Below, piece by piece: positions 29,747 to 39,560 of a stretch of 64,000 nucleotides of DNA. The position numbers were made by a program, and so were the translations under genes. The notes beneath the pieces are model-generated. The model saw only the letters and a list, made by a program, of their open reading frames with translations, was not told where the DNA came from and did not search any database. The stretch is from Platerodrilus igneus (lineage: Eukaryota; Arthropoda; Insecta; Coleoptera; Lycidae): positions 186,001 to 250,000 of the forward strand of contig JARFIW010001488.1 of NCBI GenBank assembly GCA_036346225.1. Reading direction: 5' to 3'. The first letter of the stretch is position 1. Each line of letters begins with the position of its first letter.

Positions 29747-30703
29747 ATGGAGGGTGCAAAAAAGGAGGCGCTCTGCGAGAGATACAGGCCCGCAAAAGTG
29801 GGCGAGCTTGTGGGCAATCCGCATGTCGTGGAGGCGCTCAGCTCCTTCGTAAGAAACAACGACTCCCCGCACATGCTCTTCTTCGGGCCCCCGGGAACGG
29901 GGAAGACAACCGCGGCCAAGGCGCTCTGCCGAGAAGTGTTTTCCAGGAGGTACGATGCAAGCGTGCTTGAGCTGAATGCGAGCGATGAGAGGGGCATAGA
30001 CGTGGTCAGGGAGAAGATCAAGCAGTTCTCTTCCTCGTGCTCGATAGCAGGCACCTCGAAGGTTGTGATTCTTGACGAGGCAGACTCGATGACAAAGGAC
30101 GCGCAGAACGCCCTCCGCAGGATCATGGAGACGCACGCCAGAAACGTGCGGTTCATTCTGATCTGCAACTACCCCACGAAGATCACTGCAGCAGTCAAGT
30201 CGCGGTGTGCCTCGTTCAGATTCTCCCCAATCAGAACACAGGACGTGGAGGAAAGAGTGCGCAGAGTTGCAAGCCAGGAAGGAATAGAGCTGGCAGGAGA
30301 AGGCGCAGAAGCCATCGCAGCCCTCGCCCAGGGAGACATGAGGAAGGCGCTGAACATGCTCCAGAGCCTGGCTCATGTGAAATGCATTTCTCGGGGAGAC
30401 GTGGCCAGGAGGTACAAGGCATCTCCCAGCGACGAGGTGGACTCCTTCTACCAGGCGCTGTGGACGGACTCCTTTGGGATGCTCGTGGATAGACTGGCTC
30501 TTCTGCGCGAGAAGTGCACCTCGTCCCTGAAGGAGGTTGTTGGGGCGATAGGGGAAAGACTTGTTTTGTCCGAGCAGAAAGAAAGAAGAGCTCTGGTTCC
30601 CGCGCTTTCCGAAATTGAGTATGCAATCTCCAGGGGAGGGTCGGAGGCTGTCCAGGGACAGGCCCTTGTTGCCTTGTTTGTTCTTCACAGAGAAGATTTT
30701 TAA
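29747..30703 (+). CDS. RFC3: Replication factor C small subunit, Rfc3 (yeast)/RFC5 (human) type
   Basis: The 318-residue AAA+ clamp-loader subunit has CERYRPAKVGELVG, Walker [30 protein letters not shown], Walker B VVILDEADSMTKDAQNALRR, LICNYPTKITAAVKSRCASF (SRC Arg finger) and GDMRKALNMLQS. This set matches the yeast Rfc3/human RFC5 class. The ATG at 29747 is chosen because it lies just before the conserved YRP block. CTTTATTCTTCTTTTTCC lies about 30 bp upstream. The stop is 5 bp before the next gene. Confidence 0.9.
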   Translation: MEGAKKEALCERYRPAKVGELVGNPHVVEALSSFVRNNDSPHMLFFGPPGTGKTTAAKALCREVFSRRYDASVLELNASDERGIDVVREKIKQFSSSCSIAGTSKVVILDEADSMTKDAQNALRRIMETHARNVRFILICNYPTKITAAVKSRCASFRFSPIRTQDVEERVRRVASQEGIELAGEGAEAIAALAQGDMRKALNMLQSLAHVKCISRGDVARRYKASPSDEVDSFYQALWTDSFGMLVDRLALLREKCTSSLKEVVGAIGERLVLSEQKERRALVPALSEIEYAISRGGSEAVQGQALVALFVLHREDF

Positions 30704-30708
30704 TTTGC

Positions 30709-31683
30709 ATGGAGAGGAAAGCCAATAAACAACTGTACTCGCACGTCTACCCGCTGCTTCTTTCTGCCAGGCTCCTTGACCTTCCGCGCCTGCTGAAGAG
30801 GTTTCCCATCCCCGACCACAGGAGCATCTACGAGCGGGTCTCTGGGAACACTCTCGCGCCACAGGGCCTGCTTGTGTACGAGCTGGCAGCCAGGCTTGTC
30901 CCAAGAGGCGCGTTTGTGCTTTGCATGGCGCTTGCAGACCTGGGCACTGCGCTCCTGATAAGAGATCCTGCGTACTTCGCTGCCACAGTATTCCTGACTG
31001 CCGAGTTCTCTTCTCTCGACACCCTTGTTGCAGCCCTCCTCTGGCGCATGGGAAGAAAGAGCAAGCACTCCGTGCTCAGACACCTCGTGCTCTGCATGGA
31101 CTTCCATCTCTTCCCCCTGTTCTCGACGTCTGCAAACTACATCCACCTTGCGGCACTCCTCTTCAAGATATACGTAGACAGAGAGGAGTACCACGTGGTT
31201 TCTGCCAGCCCGTTCTGGTACTCGTACATGCAGATGTTCGAGCAGTACAGAGAGTTCCACAGAGACGTGATGAACTGCACATTCGTCTTCCTCGCTGTCC
31301 TCTCGTGGCGCTCCCCCCTGCCCTTTTCCTCGAGGATTCTCCTCTCGCTTCTCTTCAGGCCCACCGGGTGCAGAGGGTACTTCCTTCTCTTTTCCATCCT
31401 CCAGAAAGAGTATGCAGAGAAGTGCCTCGAGATGCGTGTCTTCAGCTTCTTCAGAACCCTTTCCTGGCTGGGGTTCTTTCTGGAGAACTACATCTGGTAT
31501 CTGACTGTGTTCCTTGACGTGGGAAACCTCAACTTTCTCTGCTGGGCATGCACGCTCTTTGCAGGAAGCGCTGTTGGCTGCGCCCTCTACTCGTACTTTG
31601 CCCAGTACGACCAGGAGCGCTCCCCCGCGCCGCTTGCACCCAGGAGACCCGAGGCAGAAAAAGCAGCCAAGAAGAAGACCTGA
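30709..31683 (+). CDS. GAB1: GPI transamidase subunit PIG-U/GAB1
   Basis: The 324-residue multipass protein has about eight hydrophobic segments. The stretch FWYSYMQMFEQYREFHRDV matches the PIG-U block FWYFFAEMFEHF, and the final helices (GNLNFLCWACTLFAGSAVG, then LYSYFAQYDQER) match the family's C-terminus. PIG-U is part of the ER complex that attaches GPI anchors. The protein is about 100 aa shorter than human PIG-U. Its start lies 5 bp after the RFC gene's stop, so its promoter is inside that coding region. Confidence 0.75.
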   Translation: MERKANKQLYSHVYPLLLSARLLDLPRLLKRFPIPDHRSIYERVSGNTLAPQGLLVYELAARLVPRGAFVLCMALADLGTALLIRDPAYFAATVFLTAEFSSLDTLVAALLWRMGRKSKHSVLRHLVLCMDFHLFPLFSTSANYIHLAALLFKIYVDREEYHVVSASPFWYSYMQMFEQYREFHRDVMNCTFVFLAVLSWRSPLPFSSRILLSLLFRPTGCRGYFLLFSILQKEYAEKCLEMRVFSFFRTLSWLGFFLENYIWYLTVFLDVGNLNFLCWACTLFAGSAVGCALYSYFAQYDQERSPAPLAPRRPEAEKAAKKKT

Positions 31684-31705
31684 GAGAGTGCTACTAAAGG
31701 TGGCT

Positions 31706-32512
31706 TTACTTATTGCTTCTATCCACAGCGTTCCAGAAAGCCTTCTGTGCTATCTTTGCAGAGAGGAGGGTTCCATCCAGCTCAAGAATTTTTGCGCCCA
31801 CCGACCTGGCTGCCCCGGGGACCTTCTCTCCTGCCTGCAAGAGATAAAACACGCTCCTGCCTTTGAAGAGCGCAGAGAGGCTTTCGCTCCATCCCCGGAA
31901 TTGCCACGCACTCCCGTCAACAAAAATTGCGCACACACGGCTCCACTCACTCTCTCCCAGCGCCACTCCCGAGCTCTGCACCGTGTACGTCCTTCCAGAG
32001 CGCTCTATCTTTGCGGAGTCGCTTCCCGCCAAGGCGCCCGTGCTCTTCTGGTACCTCCCCTTCTCCAGGAAGCTCTTTGCGTTCTCGAGGGTCAGGGCTG
32101 CGTGCGGGGAGGAGGGCACAAGGATGTACTTCTTCTCGCTTTCCCTCAGGACGGACTCGTACGCGCGCAGCACGCCAGAGTAGTCCCCTTCTTGCATGAG
32201 AGGAAGCTCCACCTCGAAGTACGTCTGCTTCGGGATATTCGCCAGGTCCTCCAGAATCCGCTCTCTGTCCATGTACGAAACGGGCTCTATCTGTTGCTCC
32301 TTGCACTTCATCAGATACTCTACATGCTGCACGCCTCTGTTCACATGCAGGTATGCGATGGCTCCAATCGAGTAGGGCTCCTTCCTTGTGTTCACGTACA
32401 GGCTTTCCACGCCTGCGTCCACCACATGCTCTCCCAGAACTACTCTTGCACCCACCTCTACCTTCGCTCCAGCGGAGATGGCCCGCTTCAAAAGAAGTGT
32501 TGGGTCTTCCAT
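31706..32512 (-). CDS. CDC73: Paf1-complex subunit CDC73 (parafibromin)
   Basis: The 268-residue protein ends in the Cdc73 Ras-like domain: KYILVPSSPHAALTLENAK, FLEKGRYQKS, WSRVCAIFVDGSAWQFRGW and a final QKAFWNAVDR. The N-terminal MEDPTLLLKRAI matches the family's DP-L-x-LLR start. CDC73 links RNA polymerase II to histone modification and 3' processing. It is shorter than yeast Cdc73 (about 390 aa), mainly in the linker. Frame intact. Confidence 0.93.
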   Translation of the reverse strand: MEDPTLLLKRAISAGAKVEVGARVVLGEHVVDAGVESLYVNTRKEPYSIGAIAYLHVNRGVQHVEYLMKCKEQQIEPVSYMDRERILEDLANIPKQTYFEVELPLMQEGDYSGVLRAYESVLRESEKKYILVPSSPHAALTLENAKSFLEKGRYQKSTGALAGSDSAKIERSGRTYTVQSSGVALGESEWSRVCAIFVDGSAWQFRGWSESLSALFKGRSVFYLLQAGEKVPGAARSVGAKILELDGTLLSAKIAQKAFWNAVDRSNK

Positions 32513-32551
32513 AATAAAAAATGTGCGGCTGTCTTCCGCCTTTATTTTGTC

Positions 32552-33550
32552 CTACTTCTCGGTTCTGATAGAGCCGTGCACAGTGGTTACGTGCTTGATC
32601 CAGTTCTCGTCTGCTTGCGAGGAGAGCGAGCAGACAATGATTCCCGAGGCAGCAAACTTCGCCACCTCGTACGAATATGTGAGCGAGATAAGGCCCTTGT
32701 GGCTGGCAGAGGTTATGACAGAGAGGGTCTCTGCAGCACGCATCTCGTCCATTTCCCACGTGATGTTGCTACTGTTCCTGAGGAAGCCAGACTTTCCTCG
32801 CAGGCAGTGCACGGTCACATTCCCCACGCTCTCCTCAAACCGTATTTCTGCTCGGAACTTGCCGATCCTCCGCCTGGACGGGTCCACGTGCAGCTCGATC
32901 CTTTGTGCGTCTGCAAGCGTGAGGAGCACTTCGGCAAAGTCCTTCTCGTTGCATTTGAAAGAGTAGGAAAGAGCAATGTTTTCTGCTGCAGGCATTTCCA
33001 GGAGAGACACAAGGCCCTCTCTCCGCAGCCTCGAGCTCTCGTGGTATCGCACGGCCTCAAAAGAGCACATGGACCTCGAGTCCATCTTGAGACACATCTT
33101 CCCCACATCTCCTTCCGGGCGCAGCCGCACCTCCCCATACCCCGCACAGTTCTCGCTTCCTCCCCTGCTTCTCCTGTAAACAGTCTCGGCCACGTCCACA
33201 AACACCCGGTTCCCCGCAAAGATCTCTTTCTTCACCTGTCTTGGGACAGGGTATATTGGGTTCCTTGCGTTCAGGTAGTTGTCTATGTACGCATACACGT
33301 TCGCGTGCTTTTTTTCGACGAAGTCTTCTGTGTCTGCACCGAGGGCCTCGATCAGAGCGTGAGCCACCTCTCTTCCTGCAACCCTGTCTTCCTCCTCCCC
33401 CTTGAAATACGCCTTGTAGGTCAGGTCTCCGTGCCTCTCCACATAGACAAACTTCTTTCCCTCTCTGGTCTCCACAGGGTTTCTGTACGCGAGAAGCGTG
33501 TCTCCCTCTGCGTTCTCTATTTCGACAACCGAAAGCATGTGCTCCTGCAT
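32552..33550 (-). CDS. Clathrin adaptor medium (mu) chain, probably AP-1
   Basis: The 332-residue protein has a longin-like N-terminal part (VVEIENAEGDTLLAYRNP) and a mu homology domain from about residue 115: VFVDVAETVYRRSRG, SFEAVRYHESSRLRREG, ITWEMDEM, EVAKFAASGIIVCSL and the terminal NWIKHVTTVHGSIRTE. The last block resembles AP-1 mu (PWVRYITQNGDYQLRT). Mu chains select cargo with YxxPhi signals in TGN/endosome traffic. About 100 aa shorter than yeast Apm1; assignment to AP-1 is tentative. Confidence 0.85.
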   Translation of the reverse strand: MQEHMLSVVEIENAEGDTLLAYRNPVETREGKKFVYVERHGDLTYKAYFKGEEEDRVAGREVAHALIEALGADTEDFVEKKHANVYAYIDNYLNARNPIYPVPRQVKKEIFAGNRVFVDVAETVYRRSRGGSENCAGYGEVRLRPEGDVGKMCLKMDSRSMCSFEAVRYHESSRLRREGLVSLLEMPAAENIALSYSFKCNEKDFAEVLLTLADAQRIELHVDPSRRRIGKFRAEIRFEESVGNVTVHCLRGKSGFLRNSSNITWEMDEMRAAETLSVITSASHKGLISLTYSYEVAKFAASGIIVCSLSSQADENWIKHVTTVHGSIRTEK

Positions 33551-33610
33551 GCCTCCTTCAAATACCCCTTCTGAAACGCTCCATAGCTGTGTTTATTTAT
33601 CTGGGCTCTT

Positions 33611-34627
33611 CTAAGGCAGCGGCCTCTCGTGTATCTGCATCAGGGAGAGAAAAAACCCCTCAAGATGGAAGATGTCCTTCGTTCCGTTGGAAATCCTTTT
33701 GTCGTAGAGCACTGCCTTCTCGATGACTTTCCTGAAAACGCTCTCTTCCTCCGCAGAGGCACTCCTCACAAGAGACAGCATGATCTCCTTCCCAGAAACG
33801 CCCTTCGAGAGAATATCGTAGAGGACAGCGCGTATTTCGGCAAGCGCAGGGATCCCTGGCCTCTTCTTTGCTGTGTAGTACATCTTCTTGATCGAGTCCT
33901 CGCACTCCGTCGACGGGAGCGCTTTTTTTCCCCGGACAATCCCCATTTCTATCAAGGAGAGCGCTCTCTTCAGGTCTCCCCTCGAGGAAAGCACCACCTC
34001 CTCTATGCCTTCCGCACATACGCCCTCCTTTGCACAGACCTCTCCGCATATTGCAACCATCTCGTCGTCTGTGAAGGCGGGCACCCTGCAGACAAGAAAC
34101 CTGCTCTTTATTGCGTCGATTAGCGGAGACGTGCTTGTGCAGAGCATGATAATCCTGAAGTTCCCTGCCTGTGTCTCCATGGTTCTTCTCAGAGCCATCT
34201 GCGCGCCCTGGGTGAGCGCCTCTGCTCCAGGAAGAACAAGCGTCTTTGTGCTTCTCACCGCCTCCTGTGCCAGCAGCCCGTAGACAGACTTTGTTGAGGA
34301 AAGCTCCTTGATCACCTCCTGGATCACCTTCTTGTCAGCGCTTCCGTATGCGCTTGCATCCAGCTCCACGCACTCGCGCGACTCCAGCAGGTCTACTTCT
34401 ATCTTCTTTGAGGAAGAAACCTCCACCTCGATCTGCCTCAGGCGGAGGCACACCTTCTGCCCGTAGAGGTGCTTGAGAAGCGCGTTGAGGAGAGTCCTCT
34501 TTCCAGAGCCCCTGCACCCGGTGAAGATGATTGAGGGAAAGGTCTCTGCCCTGAACGCCCTGAGCATACCCGTTATCCTCATCTCTCTTGCGCCAAGCTC
34601 TTCTGGCGCATACTTCTCGGCGAGCAT
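33611..34627 (-). CDS. RFC5: Replication factor C subunit, Rfc5 (yeast)/RFC3 (human) type
   Basis: The 338-residue protein has a degenerate Walker A, FTGCRGSGKRT, and IQEVIKELSSTKSV, LTQGAQMALRRTMETQAGNF, IIMLCTSTSPLIDAIKSRFL and GDLKRALSLIEM. The degenerate ATP site and the (L/I)IDAIKSR pattern identify the Rfc5/RFC3 class. It is the second RFC subunit in 5 kb, but it is encoded on the opposite strand from the other. The Walker B acidic pair is replaced (LVLPGAEALT), which fits the class as a weak or non-hydrolysing subunit. Frame intact. Confidence 0.9.
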   Translation of the reverse strand: MLAEKYAPEELGAREMRITGMLRAFRAETFPSIIFTGCRGSGKRTLLNALLKHLYGQKVCLRLRQIEVEVSSSKKIEVDLLESRECVELDASAYGSADKKVIQEVIKELSSTKSVYGLLAQEAVRSTKTLVLPGAEALTQGAQMALRRTMETQAGNFRIIMLCTSTSPLIDAIKSRFLVCRVPAFTDDEMVAICGEVCAKEGVCAEGIEEVVLSSRGDLKRALSLIEMGIVRGKKALPSTECEDSIKKMYYTAKKRPGIPALAEIRAVLYDILSKGVSGKEIMLSLVRSASAEEESVFRKVIEKAVLYDKRISNGTKDIFHLEGFFLSLMQIHERPLP

Positions 34628-34728
34628 TTGCGAAAAATAATCTTCTCTCAGTTCTAGCCATTTATTCGCCTTGGGGCCCGCTCTGCACAGCTGCTGTGAA
34701 AAGCGCCGGCCTGCTCTTTTCTTGGCGG

Positions 34729-37700
34729 TCAGCCCTGTGCTGTTTCGTCAAGCAAGATGTTAGAGGCATGCATCACAAGCCTTCCGACAATCGTACGGTC
34801 CTTTTTAATGACCTCTCCAAGCGCGTCCATGTATACCTCCGAGTTGAGAAGGGTTTCGAGGGTCTTGCGGACGTAGAGCGGGTGGGGCTTGAAGAGACAG
34901 ACCCGCTCAAGCAGCCTGAATAACACGACCTCGCGTGCATTTTCTTTGCGCAGAAACATTCCGAGGAGCATTTCCTGCGCAAAAACAGAGAGCTCGTTCT
35001 CGTTCGTGAGGTTCTCCACGATGGCCACAACAAGCTGGTCTATCTTTTCTGCGGACATGTTTTCGAGCGAGAGCAGCGCGAGCCTTTCTTTCTTCTCCAG
35101 AGCCCTGTACACCTTCTCGAACACAAGGGGATACACGCCCTTGGGGATGCTCTTGACTCCGTCAATGGCGATAGGAGATCTCGAGAGCGACCACATATTC
35201 CGGAGCCCCACAGCAAACAGCGGAGAGGCAAGTAGAAAGAGGAGCGAGTACCTGGCGTAGAACGAAGGCGCAAACCGCCGCAGCTCCTCGGCAAAGCGCG
35301 AGCACACATAGACTGCCCTGTCTCGCTCTTCGCACGGGCCCATTCTCTCGAGGCACTCGTACGACCAGAGAACAAGCTTTACTCCCCGCTCTTCGTTCCG
35401 CAAAAACATGTGTGCTCGCACGTACTTGCTGAAGAGGAGCTCCAGATAGCCTCCTGCAAAGAAGGGCGCGTCTGCGGGCCTGAGCTTCTCCAGTAGGTCG
35501 AAGACAACCTCGTCCATATCCGGGGGCAGGGCGTCGAGCAGGGAAAGAAGCATCCTGGTCAGCACCTTCTGGAAAAAGAAACAGCCGTTTACAAGCAGGC
35601 TTAGGAAGGCCTCGACCACAACCTCGAGGGCCTCGACAACACCCTGCTTCTTGAAGGAGGCAATGAGGCTCCCAAGGGCCTCTGCCTTGAAGTATGCCAC
35701 TGGCGAGTGCTCTTTTCGCTGGCGCAGGTACCCCTCGTTCATGCTCCTGATGGACGAGTGCAGAAGCCTCCTGAATGCGTGCGCGTCCATTGCCTCGATC
35801 CTTGCAATAATGTCTTCTGTGCTTGCGCTGCCCATTGTATAGTATCTCGCCGCCACCCACTCCTCAAATATCTCTCCGTCGGTGCCCTCCTTCTTCGTGG
35901 AAACAATTTTCTTTGAGATGGTCTTGAGCATTTCCTGGGCCTTCCTGTCTGGCGAGGCCTGGACAGCCTTGGAGATCTCTTCGATTGTGCACACGAAGTC
36001 AAACGGGCTTCCAATGGGCACAGGGGAAACCAGGCACTCGTTCAGAAGCTCTACCGCATACCTTACGTGCCTGGCATTCATCTCAATCATGTTTCCCAGG
36101 TAGATGTCGTACTCTGTTCGGTGGATGAGCCCGCTGTCTATGAGCTGCGCCATGACCCTTGGGTTGAACTTCCGCTCGTCCTCTGCATAGATGAGCCACG
36201 AAGAGACCTCGTACGCAGTTTCCTGTGAGAGGGAGCAGAGCTTCTTGACTGCCTGGATGGTCTCTCTCCTCACCCAGTCGCTCTTGAACAAGAAGATGCT
36301 CCCAACCATGTTTTGGCAGAAAAAGAGGCAGGCAATGTCCTGCTTATCGGAAGCCATCGCAAAGGACACCACGGTTCGCAGAGCCTCCAGCAGCTCGATT
36401 TCGCGGTTCTCTCTGTCCTCCTCCTCGCCGCCCCGCTCAATCTCCCTGAAAACTCTCTGCAGCTCCTCCCACTTCTTCTGGGCAGAAGAGCCGGTGAACG
36501 ACTCGGGAGCCTCGCCTCCCCTCTGCTTGTAGTTGATGGAGGAAAGATGCGCCCGTATCTCATGGTACTCTCCAACAGTGATTGGGGGAATCCTCTCCGC
36601 AAGTATGGCTCCTGCCTCGCAGTCGCTGGACACAGAGGCTGCCCCCTCTCCTGCCTCGCTTTCGTCCTCGCTCCTGTCCACAAAGAGCCCTATCCTATAC
36701 CCGCACACAGGCTGCGCCTTTTTCCCGCCCTTCTCAATTTCCTTTCTCAGCTCCTGGTAGAGCGAGTCGAGCGAAGAGGAAACTCTGTCTCGTGCAGCCT
36801 TCCGTATGAGCGAGCTGCATATCTCCGCATTGCTCTCTGCAATGGACCTGACCCTCTCCTCAGAGACGCAGTCCATTCCCGAGATCTTGAGAAAGTGCCC
36901 AATGTTGTTGACCACGCCTGCCCTGAGCGGGCCTGCTGTGGATGCCTCTGCCAGAGAGGTCGCCAGGTTCATGACAAGGCTCCTGAACGCGCTCTGCGCA
37001 CTCTCTTCGTCGAAGCAAGAAAAGTCCCGCTTCCCGATCTCCAGGGCGCTCCGCGTGCAGATCACAAACACGCGCTCCACAATTGAGGAAGCAACCTCTC
37101 TCACAGCGAAGTCTATTGCCATGACAACTACGTGCGCAACCACCGCCCGGAGCCCCTCGAGCCCTGTGTACTTTGCTAGCCCCGTGCTTCTCTTCCGCGT
37201 GCTCACTCTCCGCTCCTGGATTGCGCTGCCCGGACAGGCGTCCTCCATGCTCATCCCCAGCTTCTTGAAGCATATTTCTATTTCCAGGGCCATTAGGTCG
37301 CTTCCCTCCAGAAGAAAGTGGATCTCCGAGAGCACCTCGAGAATTCTTTTCACATACGAGCTCTTTTGTCCCATCACGCTGCTTCCTGCACAGCTCTCCA
37401 GATACTTGCAGCTGAAAATCACTGCCGCACAGACATATCCCCCCTGCACGCTCTCCACAAGGTACTCGCGCACATCGAGCTCGCTCCTAAGAAGAGGCCT
37501 TGGGTGCAGGAACACAAGCATCCCAAGCGCGCTCCCCAGTATCCTCACCCCGCCCTCCCTCTCGCTTTTTTCTATCTCCTGGTGCGCCTCCCTAAGCGCC
37601 TTCACAAGCATGGAAATCTTTGCACGCACCACCTGCTCCAGCTCCTCAGAAAAGAGCGCAACAAAGTCCACGTACAGCTTCACGTTGTTTGCCTCCCGAG

Positions 37701-39540
37701 CCATCCGCTTTTCGATGAGGTACTCCGCAAACGCCTCCACGTTCCTCGCAACGTCTTTCTGTGCGTCTGCCACGATCTTGTGCATGTTTGCCTGCGTAAG
37801 CATGTTGAACAGCTTGGGCCACGAGGGGCGCGGCTCTCCCTTCGAAAAGCGCATCGACACGAACTCCTGGAAAGACAGCGCGCCTTTTTTCCCTGCATCT
37901 TTCGAGTACAGAGGCTGAATCGAGAGGTGGCTTCTGACATACGCGTAAAGCGCCCTGTTCTGGCTGTAGATCTTTCCTATCCGCGAAACCTCTTGGCAGT
38001 ACAGCGGATACCTGTCGAGAATGTCGCAGAACGTCTCGAGAGCCTTGACCCCAAACCGGAACTTGTTGGACTCTGGCTCTGCACGGAGCGCATTGAGCAC
38101 AAGGTCCATCACCCGCCTGACGTCTGCGGGAGGCAGCAGCTCGTACTTGACCACTCTCCCGTAGAAAAGCGCCATGGACATGAGGTCGTGCATGCTCATC
38201 TGCTCCACAAACGCGTACTTGCTGACCAGCTCAGATATGATGTTTTCGAGGAGCTCTGTGTCGTAGACAGACTTGTTTCCGCTGAGCTGTGTAACGTACA
38301 CAACTGCGTCAGAATTGACAATCCTCCCCCCAACCACGTTGTGCAGAAACTCTTTTGCCTGCTGCTTGAGGTTGACTCTCCGCACTATGCATGTGCGCAC
38401 CTCGGGAACAAGCAGGCCCTTCAGCTTGGTCAGGTACGCAAGCGTGGTCTTAGGAACCATTTTCACCATCATGTCCAGAGACATGCATATCATGATGATC
38501 ATTTCTATTGTGAGCGGGTATATCTCTGTGCCTCGCTGGGAGCCCTTTCCGTACTTCGAGAGGATGTACTGGAGAAGCGTGTTCAGGAAGTCCTCGTTCG
38601 ACTGTACATTGAGGATCCCGCCGAGGTCGATGATCTCCTTTCTTGCTGCAAGGACTATCAGGTCGAGCGAGAACCCCATCGGATCGACTTTTTCCACGAT
38701 GTACGGGAACATCTTGCTGTCAAGACATATGTCCAGACAGTGCTCCAGGCTGCAGAGCGAGGGATACATCTTCGAGAGCGTGTGGAACGTGAGCTTCTTG
38801 TTTTTCTCGAAGAGCGAGGACATCACGATCCTGCCCTCAGGAGACCTGTTCATCACGCTCAGAAACATCTCCCTGAACGTCTGGTCGTACGCAGGGTAGA
38901 TGTGCATCAGCCCCAGGCAGCACAGCTCAGGCACCTCGTTTGCGCACTGCCTGACGATCTCGTCTGCGTGCTCTGGGTCCAGCTCTGACGCAAGCTTGAA
39001 TATCTCCGCGCAGTTGTAGTTGCTCTCCAGGAGATCCCGCACCTCCTTCCCGCTGTTGAAGAGCATTTTGTCTCTTTCTATCAGCAATGCGGCCTGCGGG
39101 CTTGTGTGCAGCTGCGTGACTTCTGGAGGAAGAAGCACCAGTGCATTAACCAGCTGCACCTGTGCCCTCTGGTTGCTCCACTTCTTGAAGAGCAGCGAGT
39201 ACGGAAACGGAGCTTCGCCTCCAGACAACGCACTCCACCCCTCGAGGATCACATGCGCGCCCTCTGGGCTTGTTACATTCAGTTTGCTGCTGTCCAGCCT
39301 CTGGTACATCTTGAAGGCCTCTGCGCTGCCGCCTCCGCTCTGCATCTCCCCCACTGCTCCACGCCACGCGCGCGCCTCGTCCGCGCTGTTTGCAAGCGCA
39401 ATCAGGCGGAGCACAGGATCTGCAGGAAGCTTTTCCGGCTCCCGCACGTGTCCCTCGGCCCCGCCCAGCCTCCTGCGCGCGTCCTCCTTCTCTGCGTCTC
39501 CCGCATGCCTGGGACTGCTGCGCTTTGTCTCCTCCCTCAT
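34729..39540 (-). CDS. NOT1: CCR4-NOT scaffold NOT1
   Basis: At 1603 residues this is the largest complete gene in the window, and it shows no frame break. The domain order is: an N-terminal helical solenoid; a MIF4G-like CAF1-binding region at about 555-660 (SFQEFVSMRFSKGEPRPSW, DAQKDVARNVEAFAEYLIEK); a DUF3819/CAF40-binding region at about 800-900 (AIDFAVREVASSIVERVFVI, LVMNLATSLA); and a C-terminal NOT superfamily region. NOT1 holds the deadenylases and NOT2/3/5 for mRNA decay. It is shorter than yeast Not1 (about 2100 aa). With the EDC4-like gene it gives this window two mRNA-decay scaffolds. Confidence 0.88.
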   Translation of the reverse strand: MREETKRSSPRHAGDAEKEDARRRLGGAEGHVREPEKLPADPVLRLIALANSADEARAWRGAVGEMQSGGGSAEAFKMYQRLDSSKLNVTSPEGAHVILEGWSALSGGEAPFPYSLLFKKWSNQRAQVQLVNALVLLPPEVTQLHTSPQAALLIERDKMLFNSGKEVRDLLESNYNCAEIFKLASELDPEHADEIVRQCANEVPELCCLGLMHIYPAYDQTFREMFLSVMNRSPEGRIVMSSLFEKNKKLTFHTLSKMYPSLCSLEHCLDICLDSKMFPYIVEKVDPMGFSLDLIVLAARKEIIDLGGILNVQSNEDFLNTLLQYILSKYGKGSQRGTEIYPLTIEMIIMICMSLDMMVKMVPKTTLAYLTKLKGLLVPEVRTCIVRRVNLKQQAKEFLHNVVGGRIVNSDAVVYVTQLSGNKSVYDTELLENIISELVSKYAFVEQMSMHDLMSMALFYGRVVKYELLPPADVRRVMDLVLNALRAEPESNKFRFGVKALETFCDILDRYPLYCQEVSRIGKIYSQNRALYAYVRSHLSIQPLYSKDAGKKGALSFQEFVSMRFSKGEPRPSWPKLFNMLTQANMHKIVADAQKDVARNVEAFAEYLIEKRMAREANNVKLYVDFVALFSEELEQVVRAKISMLVKALREAHQEIEKSEREGGVRILGSALGMLVFLHPRPLLRSELDVREYLVESVQGGYVCAAVIFSCKYLESCAGSSVMGQKSSYVKRILEVLSEIHFLLEGSDLMALEIEICFKKLGMSMEDACPGSAIQERRVSTRKRSTGLAKYTGLEGLRAVVAHVVVMAIDFAVREVASSIVERVFVICTRSALEIGKRDFSCFDEESAQSAFRSLVMNLATSLAEASTAGPLRAGVVNNIGHFLKISGMDCVSEERVRSIAESNAEICSSLIRKAARDRVSSSLDSLYQELRKEIEKGGKKAQPVCGYRIGLFVDRSEDESEAGEGAASVSSDCEAGAILAERIPPITVGEYHEIRAHLSSINYKQRGGEAPESFTGSSAQKKWEELQRVFREIERGGEEEDRENREIELLEALRTVVSFAMASDKQDIACLFFCQNMVGSIFLFKSDWVRRETIQAVKKLCSLSQETAYEVSSWLIYAEDERKFNPRVMAQLIDSGLIHRTEYDIYLGNMIEMNARHVRYAVELLNECLVSPVPIGSPFDFVCTIEEISKAVQASPDRKAQEMLKTISKKIVSTKKEGTDGEIFEEWVAARYYTMGSASTEDIIARIEAMDAHAFRRLLHSSIRSMNEGYLRQRKEHSPVAYFKAEALGSLIASFKKQGVVEALEVVVEAFLSLLVNGCFFFQKVLTRMLLSLLDALPPDMDEVVFDLLEKLRPADAPFFAGGYLELLFSKYVRAHMFLRNEERGVKLVLWSYECLERMGPCEERDRAVYVCSRFAEELRRFAPSFYARYSLLFLLASPLFAVGLRNMWSLSRSPIAIDGVKSIPKGVYPLVFEKVYRALEKKERLALLSLENMSAEKIDQLVVAIVENLTNENELSVFAQEMLLGMFLRKENAREVVLFRLLERVCLFKPHPLYVRKTLETLLNSEVYMDALGEVIKKDRTIVGRLVMHASNILLDETAQG

Positions 39541-39560
39541 CGAAAATAATTTCCAAGGTT

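Noticed and set aside
34888..39549. Several long plus-strand frames opposite NOT1 (up to about 550 codons)
   Set aside because: High GC and codon bias of NOT1 create open complementary frames. None shows a domain, while the minus-strand frame has clear NOT1 blocks.
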